The notes under the pieces: model-generated
Database searches by the model: none
The model's input: the letters and a program-made list of their open reading frames with translations, nothing else
What the model was told of the DNA's origin: nothing
NCBI GenBank assembly: GCA_030142905.1
Contig: JASJOG010000068.1
Coordinates: 1,456,001-1,520,000, forward strand
Length of the DNA stretch: 64,000 nt
Direction of reading: 5' to 3'
From: Heliopora coerulea
Taxonomy: Eukaryota; Cnidaria; Anthozoa; Scleralcyonacea; Helioporidae
Part shown: positions 12,101 through 22,050 of the stretch, one piece after another
Layout: every line of letters begins with the position of its first letter
Position numbering within the stretch: the stretch's first letter is position 1
Program-made: the position numbers and the translations under genes

Positions 12101-14517
12101 TCTGAGCTCCTGACTGTACTTGGACCTAAAACCTACTGAATGCTAGCCAGACTGCTAGCTACTAAAAGACAGATTGCAGATGAAGGTTACTAAGATGTTA
12201 AAACCTGGGACTAGTCAGTCGCCTGTGGCTTGCCTGACTGCAGGTCGTTAGATGACTGTAAATGTCCATTCAAATTATGTTATGTCAAGAAACACCAAAA
12301 TTTTAATGTTATATATCTCAATGTTGAAATATAAATGACATTAATTGGAGTTGCTGGACTGTACTGTACAATTTTAGTTAAATCTACACTCTTTTTCCAA
12401 GACTGTAATTAATCAGGACAGTTTTGCTCGGATTCAAGGCTTAAATACAGGAGTAATATGACTAACTGTGAAATATGTATTCCTACTTGAGAACATGGAT
12501 ATCTTTGCCAATCAAAGTGCCTGTACTTGACTTAAGAAGTCGAAGAGCCTTTTGTGAATTTATTCTGTATTATTGTTTGGTTCGTTACAGGTTATAGAAT
12601 AATGCTGCAGCAACAGGATGTTGAGCCACTTTCCCTAGCTATTTCGACTAAATGGGTTAGACTTGCTCGACTGCTCAACATACCAAAAGACATTGTTGAT
12701 GAAATTCGGCAAGATGCCAGGAGTCTAAACGCTTGTTCAAGAGCAGCTAGAGTTCTTGAGATATTTATTTCAACTCATGGTCTTGACGATGCCACTATCA
12801 TCAACCTTATTGATTGCCTTCATGAAATTCGCGTAAAGTTACCAGAATGTCTTCTACGCGTTCCCAATACCTTTACTGGGAGTGTTCAAGAAGCGAACTG
12901 CGAGTTTACTTCAGAAGCATACGCGTCGGCCGGTGAGTTAAACTAAACTTATATTTGCTAGAACAGATATCCGGCACCTAAATGATATTTATGAACAGTA
13001 ATTCAGAGGAACTGATAATTGGAAGGATTGATACGCTTCGAATTTTTATTAGAAGAAAGAGGTGAGATAGCTTACGTCACGCTGTATGACGTGATCCACT
13101 CGGGCACTTTGCTTCGGATTTGGACGAATCTGAAAACAATGGAGCTACAGGGCCAGTGGGTGACTTTCGGGTGCAAGGAATTTAAGGTCACTAACCGTGG
13201 TTTGAATATTGAGTCCTCTATAATAACTTTTGTGGGGATTTTGGAAAAGTGAAATCTGAATTGCATCCCTTCAACGTTTTCTCAGCGAATCGTAACAAAC
13301 AAATAGTGGTAAAGATTACTAGGGCGACTCTATTTTCTTCATGGATCCCTCGCCCTCCTTCCTGGAGCTACTAGTCGGAGGTGAACCTGGTTTTCCGACG
13401 TCCTCTTTTTGGTTTTGGCTCTTTCGACCACATTGTATCATAAAGCGAGGGTAACCGATAGGAAGAGCCAAGGAGAGTTTCCTCGACCCTTGTCAGGATC
13501 TGAACGATTAGTCCTTAAATTTCATTATCGCTTAACTAACGACAAATTACTCCGAGCTTTTCATTCGCTTTGCGTACATTCATAACAGGTTATTTGTTTA
13601 TCGTAGTAGAAGTTAAACTCCATTTTAAATTTTCCCTTGTAAAGATAATCGAACCAAAAGAAGAAATTCAAAGTAACATTCGGCATTTGCGCTCTTGATC
13701 AATCAAGGTGAAGGAAGAAGAGTAATTTTTTGGCCGACATATTTTGTAGGGACAGTCGTCTGAAATTCAAAACTGACCGAGTTGATGCGGTAAAAGTACA
13801 GACGTACAACTGTCATTAACCCGCGCACTGTTCCTAGTCGACTCGATAGCTTAATTGACAGAGCAGCGGTCCACTTACTTAAACATGCGCGTCCAAAACT
13901 CCCGCTGAAGGTTGCTTGAAATGACTATCAATATGTGGGATAACCGTGAAATTTTCTCATGTTACCTTTACCCTCAGGGTGGTTCTGAAATAAATACAAC
14001 TTATCTGGACATTTTTAACACAGGAAGACTTCACTCGCACCAGACGTACACACTCAGTGGGGAATCTTATGCTGAAGCATCAAGTTTGGACGGACCTCCC
14101 AAATCCTCTAAGAATCGTTTATTGACCCAAGACTCGATGGCTGTGTCAGACTCAACACCCCTTTCTCAGAGAGAAATTGAACGGCTCTCAAGAGAGATTG
14201 CCAGTTCATGGCGTCAATTAGCTAACCTGCTTGAAATTGCACGTGCAGATATCGAAAATATTACGACGAGCGTTCAATGTCCAAATCAGACCGACAAAGC
14301 AGTAGAAGTTCTTCAGTTGTATAGCGAAGGACCTACCTTCAGCAGAGCTGCGCTTGGAGAGTTTCTTGAAGAGCTGCATCTTATGGGGCTGAAGGAGAAA
14401 ATTGTTGGTGGCATTCTAAGAAAAAGGTATCATAGAGCCAAAAAAGCTTGCATTTCCAAGAAAACGTTAGGGTTTGTTCTGTCTTTGTGGTGTATTATTT
14501 TTGTTTATATTCCGTGA
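6193..14517 (+). CDS. PARP14-like RRM/KH protein with two death domains (gene A)
   Basis: Inferred exons: 6193-6502, 7088-7312, 8853-10519, 11347-12001, 12591-12932 and 14024-14517. All phases agree and give 1230 aa. Residues ~58-130 and ~135-200 are RRM-like (LLVSGLNERTTTDALWNYL; MVSGLCPQVTRDDILLYFE), and ~220-720 is the KH-like array. Macrodomain exons present in B and C are absent: exon 8853-10519 runs straight to a post-macro KH-like segment (MMPDFETAI onward) and a poorly conserved WWE-like stretch. Instead of the ART, two death-domain exons follow: residues ~958-1045 (KWVRLARLLNIPKDIVDEI) and ~1115-1200 (SSWRQLANLLEIARADIENI). The last exon may read through a donor at 14426/14427 to a hydrophobic tail (FVLSLWCIIFVYIP). 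Met at 6193 is the first in frame, but an acceptor at 6177-6178 allows an upstream exon. The protein would have no ADP-ribosyltransferase or ADP-ribose reader. A death adaptor role is inference. Confidence 0.65.
7910..8273. mobile_element. hAT-type MITE in intron 2 of gene A
   Basis: The 364-base element has inverted ends CAGGAGTGGCACCAGG and, on the other strand, CAGGGGTGGCACCAGG. It is flanked by near-identical 8-base duplications, CATATTGT (7902-7909) and CATACTGT (8274-8281). CAG...CTG ends with an 8-bp target duplication are diagnostic of the hAT superfamily. It has no transposase, so it is non-autonomous. One mismatch in the duplication suggests some age. Confidence 0.75.
10860..11143 (+). 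mobile_element. short insertion in the macrodomain gap of gene A
   Basis: The segment is flanked by AATTGTAT at 10860-10867 and 11136-11143, a candidate 8-bp target duplication. It contains a 14-base stem pair (GCTACTCGCTATCT at 10921-10934 with its complement at 10945-10958). A second imperfect inverted repeat, about 29 bases per arm, lies at 11078-11137 (arms ATTAGATTATTCGC... and ...CATAATCTAAT). The hairpins bracket a 50-codon ORF. It looks like an internally deleted DNA transposon. It occupies the intron that replaces the macrodomain exons of genes B and C. Confidence 0.45.
10963..11115 (+). pseudogene. truncated Crypton/ZMYM-like N-terminal ORF
   Basis: A 50-codon frame starts MASVSRFREVSEDEIECLL and continues with an IPEKTKNVL segment. 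This resembles the N-terminus of tyrosine-recombinase-like (Crypton-derived) proteins abundant in anthozoan genomes, in which a short acidic helix precedes a 'P-x-x-T-K' motif. The frame closes inside the second inverted repeat, so the recombinase core is missing. Assignment is by motif memory and is tentative. It is probably the remnant ORF of the surrounding short element. Confidence 0.35.
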
Positions 14518-14895
14518 GATCTTCATCACTTTTGGCCTCGATGTTTATCATGTTTATCAAACCCGTAATAGTTCCTCATAATTTTCTCGTTGAAATATTA
14601 GTTCTCATTATATTAAACTATGTTTGGTTTTAACCCTTATATGAGTGCAAGTATACAATAAGTAATTTTAGATTTATGATTAGTTCTACTTAAAATACTC
14701 CCATAGAGTTGTTAAATATAGTTGTTAAATAGCTGTTGTTAATAGAGTTGTTAAATTGCTGTTATAAACTGAAAATCGATTCTGCTTCATTGGAATTACG
14801 ATTCCAATACCTCTTATTTTGTATTTATCACTCATTATAGCATGGTTAACGATAGTTTTTCAGCCTCTAAATTTTGAAGTGCACTTTCCATGCAG

Positions 14896-14962
14896 GAGAA
14901 ACCTACGGACAGGGAGTTTACTTCGCCTGAAATGATTCGTATCACAGAGATACTCTCCGTCG
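14896..14962 (+). pseudogene. decayed PARP ART last exon behind gene A
   Basis: An acceptor (TTCCATGCAG) at 14895 is followed by GETYGQGVYFA, the tyrosine-bearing start of the final ART exon of genes B and C (YGNGVYFARDASYS). A TGA stop then precedes NDSYH, after which similarity fades. The phase (1) matches the functional exons. It is a relic of the catalytic domain that gene A or an ancestor once carried. The flanking sequence from about 14750 reappears at 17065-17155 and 20532-20690, so the relic was duplicated with its surroundings. Confidence 0.6.
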
Positions 14963-15468
14963 GTTATAAACTTTAAAATGAGAGTAGTTCAACTTTATGC
15001 AAAACAGATAAAACGTAGCATAAAAAATCCTTTATCAAATGTATTAAAATCTGCGTTATCAACACTGATCTCTGGTTATAAAATGCAATAGATCGTTTTA
15101 TTGAAAAAGTCTTCCAGTTCAATATAATCTCAAAAGCTCACAGTATCACATTACAGAACAAAAGAACTATGTGGGTGTGTTCTCATCATCAATAAATGAA
15201 CTTAATGTCAAGCTGTCAATCAATCATAGTTATCGCTTTTCGCCTATACAATTTCAACAATATTAACAAAATGAGCCTTTGTTCCTCTTGTAGTAGAGTT
15301 AAAATCGTATGTCAGCGATTGTCTCAATAAGAAAAAAGGATCTTTGCTGACGCCTTTTTTTCTCCAACACTTTTTGTGCAGACCCGCAGTAGAGTTATGC
15401 TATATAGGTGAGTTAATACCCCGGAAATGTTCATTTCCATGAGAGGGACTTAACGGAAGATATTCGAC

Positions 15469-15486
15469 TTTCACTTTCATTATTGG
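15469..15486. promoter_or_regulatory. ISRE/IRF-like site plus inverted CCAAT box (A2 promoter)
   Basis: TTTCACTTTC at 15469-15478 is followed after three bases by ATTGG at 15482-15486. The same arrangement occurs before genes B and C. A conserved segment downstream ends at a probable 5'-UTR exon donor, ATAAG|GTAACACTG, at 15619. The second 5'-UTR segment begins after the acceptor TTTTTGGCAG just before the A2 start codon. Confidence 0.5.
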
Positions 15487-15984
15487 TCAGCTGAGGAAGA
15501 AACGAATTGGTGTCGGAAAATCACTCGATTTGTTTGAGTGGAGAAAATTGGCAAAGCTTATTTCTCCCAGTGAATCGTGTTCTTGAAAGTGTTCTTAATA
15601 AATATTCGTTTGTTATAAGGTAACACTGTCAGCCGATGTAATATGTTTTGTTAAGCGTTTGTTAGACGATCCATTGAATTTGCTGATCGTCATTCCTGTA
15701 TCGTTTCTACGTGTCATAGTATTTGAGGTGAGCTATTGTAACAACAAAGTGTCCACGACGTGTTGCTGAATGTAGTTGGATATACTGTATGTTTTTTCAA
15801 TGGTGAACCACTGTATAATGTCATATTTTCTTTCAGGAGTATAAGGTTTTAATCAACCTTGGGTTGCTTGCTTGCCTATGTATTGCAGTCCATGAGTGCT
15901 ATTTTTCTGTCAAGTAAGTTTAACAGTTTTAAATCTACTGGTCTTGACTACGCTTGAATTTTTGGCAGGAAAGCGGAGGCGTAA

Positions 15985-16383
15985 ATGGAGGACGATTTCA
16001 CAATTGATGAAGAGGAATACGTTGAGTATGAGTCAGATGTTTCTGCTAAAGGCTGTCGCGTAGATTACTATGACAACGATTATGAGCAGGATTACCCTTC
16101 TGGAGATAGCTATAATGATGAGTATAACTCAGATGAAGCTGATGGAGACTCGGGAAGAGATGACTATAACACTGAGTATAACGTAGATGAAGCTGATGGA
16201 GTCTGGGGAAGAGATGACTATAACACTGAGTATAATGTAGATGAAGCTGATGGAGTCTGGGGAAGAGATGACTGTAACACTGAGTATAATTCCGATGAAG
16301 CTGGTGGAGTCTGGGGAAGAGATGACTATAACGCTGAGTATGACCCAGGTGAAACTGATCGAGACTGGGAAAGAGACGACTAG
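15985..16383 (+). CDS. acidic tandem-repeat protein, truncated PARP14-like first exon (A2)
   Basis: A 132-codon frame opens with MEDDFTIDEEEYVEYESD. It aligns with the start and middle of the first coding exon of genes B and C, but the CUE-like segment between them is deleted. The acidic repeat is expanded to about five 18-residue units (consensus NTEYNVDEADGVWGRDDY). The frame ends at TAG where B reads DDY, so the repeat is cut by a stop. The promoter and 5' splice signals of the family are conserved upstream. No RRM, KH, macro or ART exon follows before the transposon at 17157. It may be a small expressed acidic protein or a dead first exon. Confidence 0.45.
   Translation: MEDDFTIDEEEYVEYESDVSAKGCRVDYYDNDYEQDYPSGDSYNDEYNSDEADGDSGRDDYNTEYNVDEADGVWGRDDYNTEYNVDEADGVWGRDDCNTEYNSDEAGGVWGRDDYNAEYDPGETDRDWERDD
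16111..16382 (+). repeat. coding minisatellite, 54-bp unit, about five copies
   Basis: The unit encodes an 18-residue acidic repeat with core EYN-DEADG-WGRDDYN. The central two copies are nearly identical, which points to recent slippage or unequal exchange. Genes B and C carry only two to three diverged copies of the same unit in exon 1. Confidence 0.75.
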
Positions 16384-17156
16384 GACAGCATCGCATTAAT
16401 CAATGTAAATAAATTCAAAAGAAATTACGCTCAAGTCTGTGGTAAGATTCTAACTGGAGATTCAAGGCACAAGCACTGCGAAAAATGAAAACTAGATGCT
16501 TTCAGGAGCACATTATTGCACCCATGAAACAAACCATGTAAAGTTTTTGCTTTAGTCGTTCTTCAAGGACCTTTCCACAATTAGTGTTTAAATCCGCAAG
16601 TGCATTCGAGATAACCATATTCAACAATAATTTTGACAGAAAAGCTACCGATGTGGAAAGAAAATAGAATAATTGCTTATGTGCAAGCCTGCTTGCCATC
16701 CTGCAAAATGAAAACAAAAGAAACCAACTAGAACCAATCTTTGCTATGATGCAAAGGATATTTTCATTTTCTGTCTATATCCGTAACTGTTGAAATATAT
16801 CATCATAATTGTCATCCAATACTGTTAATCTAATATAAATGTATCTCGTTGTAATCCCTGAACTCCACTCTGATAATGTTGCTTGTAGCGACGAAACTTT
16901 CGTCAATAAATATGTTTTAAACTCTTCTAGCCTTTTTTGTTTAACCATTTGTTAATGTTTACATATGGCGATACTTCGTACAACTTGTAGGGCATTGCTA
17001 TTTATATTAAAGTTACGATTTCCGCCTGGACAATCATTCGTAGACATTTTGCTATCATGCAGTTTTTAAATTGCTATTATAGACAGATAATCAATTCTAT
17101 TTCATTGGAATTACGATTCCAATAACTCACATTTTGTATTTATCACTTACTCAAGG
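16384..17156. other. intergenic with duplicated segment
   Basis: No gene was seen. 17065-17155 matches about 14750-14840 (shared CATTGGAATTACGATTCCAA palindrome), marking a tandem duplication unit. At 16880-16915 a GACGAAACTTTCGTCAATAAA-type end resembles the 3' tail of invertebrate retroelements. That is only suggestive. Confidence 0.35.
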
Positions 17157-20100
17157 CTCGCGGAGTGGATTTCAAACCGGGGGAGGGGCTAAATGGATCC
17201 CAGTTTGACCAGGGCCAAAGAGAGGGTGAAACCTCTAGGCGCGGTGTCCCAGGCACTTCCCAGAGAAAGCTTTTATTTTTTAATCCCGCGAGATTCTATA
17301 TTCTGGATTTTGAGAGACATTTTATAGTCCAGGCTCTGGCATAAAGTCCCGTAGGAATTTCAAGTCCTGAAACCAAGTTTACCTGTTAGAGACACTCTTT
17401 GAGAGTTATAAAAACTTAGGTAGGCATTCCGAAGCAGTTGCGCTTTGACACTGCCGCCTTTTTTCAAAATGGCGGATATTTGCTTCGGGGCGCTGGTCAC
17501 CGAAAAACTTTTTTCTTCATAAGTGATCATGTAGTATACCATTGGAAAGGAAATTTCATGCTGAACAAACTTTACCAAAGAAGTAAAGGTCTAAAACTTA
17601 TAGTTTTTGAGATATGGAAGAAATTCTGAGGACTATTCATTGCACAATTAGGTTTTCACAGTAAAGTATATTTTCATGCTTTCTTTCCCTGCCTGAGTAT
17701 TTTCACAGGTCAGATCAATCTATTATATCATGTTACTTATCCTTTGAACATGTCATGTATGTATACTGAGCCTGAAATCATTTTGCCAGATGTTCATGTA
17801 TTACCTTCACTATTGCCTTCAACAGAACTACTAAAGATGCATATTGGATTTTTGCCTTACTTGCCTCACCCAGTCACTGATCATGCAACCGTATACACTA
17901 CCCTTAGGAATTTCATCACATTACTATCCCAGTTGAAGCAAGAGAGTTTGCCTGTATTCTGTGATGAAGGTGTATACAGAATTGTTGCGGAAATCACACT
18001 TCAAAATCAAGTTGAATTTCAAAAGCTAGTTCCTCTCCTTGATGGATTCCACATGGCCAAAGCAGCTGAGCATTCCATTGGAAAACTGTTCAAAGGAAGT
18101 GGTCTTGATGATACCTTAATGGAGACAAAAGTATTTGGCGTGAAGGTGGTAGAACAGGTAATCAGTGGAGGCCATTATGAAAGATCTTTGAGAGCATATC
18201 TCATTCTAGAGGATGTCATTGAGATCATGAAATGGAAAGTCTTTTCCAACAAGTACAGTGGTTCAGAGGCTTTATCAAATCTGAAGGGATTTGCTGGAGT
18301 GTTTGTGTCAAAAGATCTTGAACAAATTAATGAGATGTATGAGAACTCTCTTCCATCAGTGGCGCTCATTAAGTCAGAGTTTGATGCGTTTGTATTGGAT
18401 TGTTCGCAGAGATCAGAGTTATGCCGATTCTTCGAGGAACTTCTGCATAGTATTCGAATACTGAAGAATCTGATTGCAGCTGATCGCAATGGCAATTGGA
18501 ATGGCCACCTTCAAGCTGTTCAAGACCTTCTGCCGCTGTTTCGAGAGTGTGATAGTATCAACTATCTCAGATATGCATCGCTATACCTTGAACAAATGCG
18601 AAATCTAGAAGTTTCTCATCCTGACGTTCACGCTCAATTTCAGCTTGATCACTTTGTTGTGAAAGAAAAGGATGGTTCTTTTAATGCCGTTTCGCCTGAT
18701 ATGCGCCTTGAGCAAAGCATACAAAGGTCTCAGAAACGTTCTCATGGAATAATTGGACAAACACGAAGTTAACGCTTTGTTACAGAATTGGAGGTTGTCT
18801 ACCACGAGGTTTTAAGTATCTGCAATACATTTCGATCTCTGACAAACTCAAATCTTGGCTCATCTGAGGTGCTTGTTCATCATGAATTAGCTGGAAATTT
18901 TTCAAAAATCTACAATGAATATGTGTACTCTGTACTCCAATTTCTTGAAAGTCGTGGTAATCCTTACACAGCCAGCTGTAACACCAATCTGTTCAACTTT
19001 GTTACTGATGCAGTCATTCCAAGATCCACTGCAGAAAGACTTGTTAGTTTATATGACCATGGCAAGCAGGCATACATTCAATTTCGCACAGATCGCTTTA
19101 TTCAGAGGACAAGTGACTTATCTTTGCCAATCAAAAAGGCATGTTTACCAAGCTTCTCATCAACTAAGACTGGTAAAAAGGCGAGAAAGTATCAAAATCC
19201 CACAAAAACTTTGAAATAGCTAGAAGTCGTGGCATAACAATCTCAGACATCCTTCAGTATGACATATTTGACACCAACATGCTCTTTGATGATGAAGGAT
19301 ACACTAAGAAGCCAAGAAAGCATGAGTTAGTGAGTGTTCTTGAATTATATACTAATTGATTTGCATTTGTAGTGATCATTTAAGCTTATTTACTCTGATA
19401 CAAAATATTTCGAAGTTTAAAATGATGACTTCTATTCAAGCATGCTATAATAACAGTTCAAAATAACAGAGCTTTTCTTAGATCTTTGGAATATTTGAAA
19501 TCAAAATGGGAAACCAAATGAAAACATAATCTGACTATAGGTAATGACTTTTTTTCCTGAAAATTCCGATTTTCACTTGGAAAATTGCACAAATCTTGAA
19601 AAATATTAATTTATGACTCATAGTCTTTTTATAAAAAGTATTCAGCATGAAATTTCCTTTCCATTGATGTATAATATGACCTGGTTTGGTGAAAAAAATT
19701 TTTTCTTGACCGCAGCCTCACAGCTGATATCAGCCATTATTAAAAAGGGCGGTAGGTTTAAAGCGCAACTACTGTGGAATGCCTACCTAACTTTTTATAA
19801 CTCTCTAAGGGTGACTCTAACAGGTTCACTTGGTTTCAGGACTTAGACATGAAATTTCTACGGGACTTAAGGCCAGAGCCAGGACTATTAACGAAAACCA
19901 TGAAGATCATAAACAGGGTCAAGTCATGATTTTTAGTCCATCTCAACTTTATGTATGACAATACAAAAAGGTCTTTTAACTGTTTTTGTTATCATTAACC
20001 ACCACTGAGCGGTGAACTGCAAAAATTAATGTGTTACACATGTGCTATAGTCGGCAATCCTGACTTTCTATCCAGCAGAGAAAATTTCACGAATTTCTTA

Positions 20101-20531
20101 CGCTGCCAAAGTAAACCAAGCCTGACTTTAAACCGAGCCTGAGTTCAATACTTTAAAAACATTGTAGAACTCCAGACTGACAGATTTTCCAACGACAATT
20201 TATCTAACTGGAGAATCTCAGCGCGCAAAACGAATGTTGCAGTTGAAACCTACGGTAAGCTATCGTCACATTCGGGAAATGTATTCAATAAGACAGGTTG
20301 TTATGGAATATCCTAGAATAGATGAGGAGCTAGCTTACTATTGCTTGGAACTGGCGACGTTCCTATTGAGCGAATATTAAAATTGAATGCGTCATCCCGA
20401 GTACTCTAAAGGTTCTTCTAGCTTAGAAAAGGTCTGCCAGTGACTACGCCTTTTTCAAACATTCTTGTCTTTGAACTGCACTGGAAAGTGGTGAGAGAGA
20501 GGCTAAAGCCCTTCAGCCCCTCCCCCTGCAC
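17157..20531. mobile_element. 3.4-kb insertion carrying a long-inverted-repeat DNA transposon
   Basis: Copy comparison shows that sequence continuous at 14830-14850 is interrupted here. The left flank ends ...ATTTATCACTTA and the right flank resumes ...TTATAACATGCTCAACG. The ends CAAGGCTCGCGGAGTGG and, reversed, CAGGGACCGTGCAGGGGG are loosely alike, and both are followed by a GGGGGAGGGGCT box. Inside, a long inverted repeat (about 17321-17590 and 19600-19890) brackets a broken ORF. The reversed right arm repeats CTGGCTCTGG, AAGTCCCGTAG, AGTCCTGAAACCAAG and GGAAAGGAAATTTCATGCTGAA of the left arm. A clean target duplication was not found, so superfamily and exact ends are uncertain. Confidence 0.6.
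17744..19360 (+). pseudogene. frameshifted transposon-associated ORF
   Basis: Three consecutive frames form one protein: 17744-18772 (about 340 codons), 18788-19219 (starting near ELEVVYHEVLSICNTFR), and about 19207-19360 (NFEIARSRGITISDILQYD). The motifs CDEGVYRIV, DGFHMAKAAEHSIGKLF, GGHYERSLRAYL and GIIGQTRS are familiar from uncharacterised, high-copy proteins of cnidarian and other invertebrate genomes that behave like mobile-element ORFs. Long inverted repeats flank it. Two frameshifts make it non-functional. I cannot name the superfamily, and a transposase fold is a guess. Confidence 0.55.
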
Positions 20532-20602
20532 GGTCCCTGTTATTATAACATGCTCAACGATAATTTGTAAGCCTTTAATTTTTAAGTGCATTTTTTATGC
20601 AG

Positions 20603-21690
20603 GAAAAACCTAAGGAAAAAAACTTTACTTTGACAGAAATATCTCTTATTCATAGAGATACGTTCCGCCAGGAGGCGATATTAAACAATTATTCATCAAA
20701 GTGGAGGTGAGAGAATAGTGGTGGGTAATTTTTATTTTTTTTTTTTCACATATATATTTTTTTAAATTTTTAAAACAGTTTTACGGAACGTCGGCTTGTC
20801 GCCCACTCATCATTTGTAAACAAAACATTTTGAACACGTATTGAGTTCACTTATCGCTAAAAAGTGAAAGAAATACATATCTTCGAATAATTTGTTGCCA
20901 AATTTCGTTTCTTTTTTTGGAATTGTTTTGCACGGTGGCTTTGTCTACTAAAAAAAATTCTTCTTCCGTAACGTAAACAAAACTGGACGCCATCTTGTTT
21001 TGCTCGGAGGTCAGTAGAACCAATCAGATGGCGCAAAAGACACTATTCACTTGCGAGGTGTATGCTAGAGCCAGTGGTGTAGTCCTGAAACTTTAACAAG
21101 GGGGGCTTACCAACACAGTGTCCTGAACATCAGGGGAGGTCCGAAAAAATGATAAACTTGAAAAATCCTAATTTTTTTATTTTTGGTAACAGTAATTCTG
21201 TAATTAAAATTTAACAGTGTTTCTGTGTTTGTAAAAGGTAAAATATTAGGAATACAATCGCCACGATCAGTACTTGGGCGGCACATGTTATGGCCGACTA
21301 GAAATTACTGAAATCGTTCTTGTTGGAAATGACTGAATATCTTTACATAAATTTCACAGAACATTCAAACATGATTAAAGTTACACAATCTGAAAAAAAA
21401 TGTAAAGGGGGGCTCAGCACCCCCAAATTGCCATGGAATTTTCATAAGGGGGGCTCAGCCCCCCTGGGCCCCCCCTCCACTACACCCCTGGCTAGAGCCG
21501 CATGTTCGTGGCAAAGGTGTTAGTGGGGAAGTATACTACTCCTCGAAGAGGGATGAACTTCCCCCTCACAAAAATGACTCGAGCAACCCAAGTGAGCTGT
21601 ACGATCCTGTTGCACGACATTATTCTGTCAGTTTCATTCACATCCGTTGACCATCAATTTCAGAATCATCCACAAAATAACATGAGCAAA
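20603..21690 (+). pseudogene. decayed PARP ART final exon, split by insertions
   Basis: After the acceptor ATGCAG at 20602 comes a frame parallel to the relic at 14896 but with a TAA stop and loss of the YGNGVYF core. About 350 bases later the catalytic exon resumes (GTGTATG near 21058), is broken by a hAT MITE (21072-21490), and continues as MFVAKVLVGKYTTPRRGMN. This matches MYVARVLVG-T--GMKAPP of the intact exons. A frameshift follows, with traces of a YDSVV-like and a VDHQ-like segment to about 21690. It is clearly dead. Confidence 0.6.
21072..21490. mobile_element. hAT-type MITE inside an ART relic
   Basis: The 419-base element has ends CAGTGGTGTAGT and, reversed, CAGGGGTGTAGT, with a perfect 8-bp target duplication GCTAGAGC at 21064-21071 and 21491-21498. 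Internal GGGGGGCTCAG/CAGCCCCCC tracts form hairpins near the right end. There is no transposase. The intact duplication shows it landed after the host exon had already become a relic, or at about that time. Confidence 0.8.
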
Positions 21691-22050
21691 TTTCATGATT
21701 TTTTCTTGACCAATAATGCTATTGGAATATCACGTTCAAAACATGAATGATATAATGGGGATTTTAGGTATGGAGGAGTTTTAGCAACAAAAGTTCTACG
21801 TTTAATGTACAATATTTCAATGCCGTCATGACATAACTTACAAATTCTTTACATATACGGGGACAAGATAAGGCATGATTGTTTGTTGAAAATAGGTTTT
21901 AAATCTTTGACAGAATCTTGCACATTTTTTTAAAAAAAAACTTTAATCGCTGAAATCCGCCCCTTAACTGTAGATCGGAAGTTAGACGATTTAGTGTTGT
22001 ATCACTTCTTAAGAAGAAAACCTTAAGTTACAAATTTATAAGAGAACCTG
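21691..22050. other. intergenic, no gene recognised
   Basis: AT-rich sequence between the ART relic and the B promoter block. No coding signature was found. Confidence 0.3.

Noticed and set aside
13019..13252. 77-codon frame between the two death-domain exons of gene A
   Set aside because: No domain and no acceptor in the required phase; sits in an intron whose flanking exons already join in phase.
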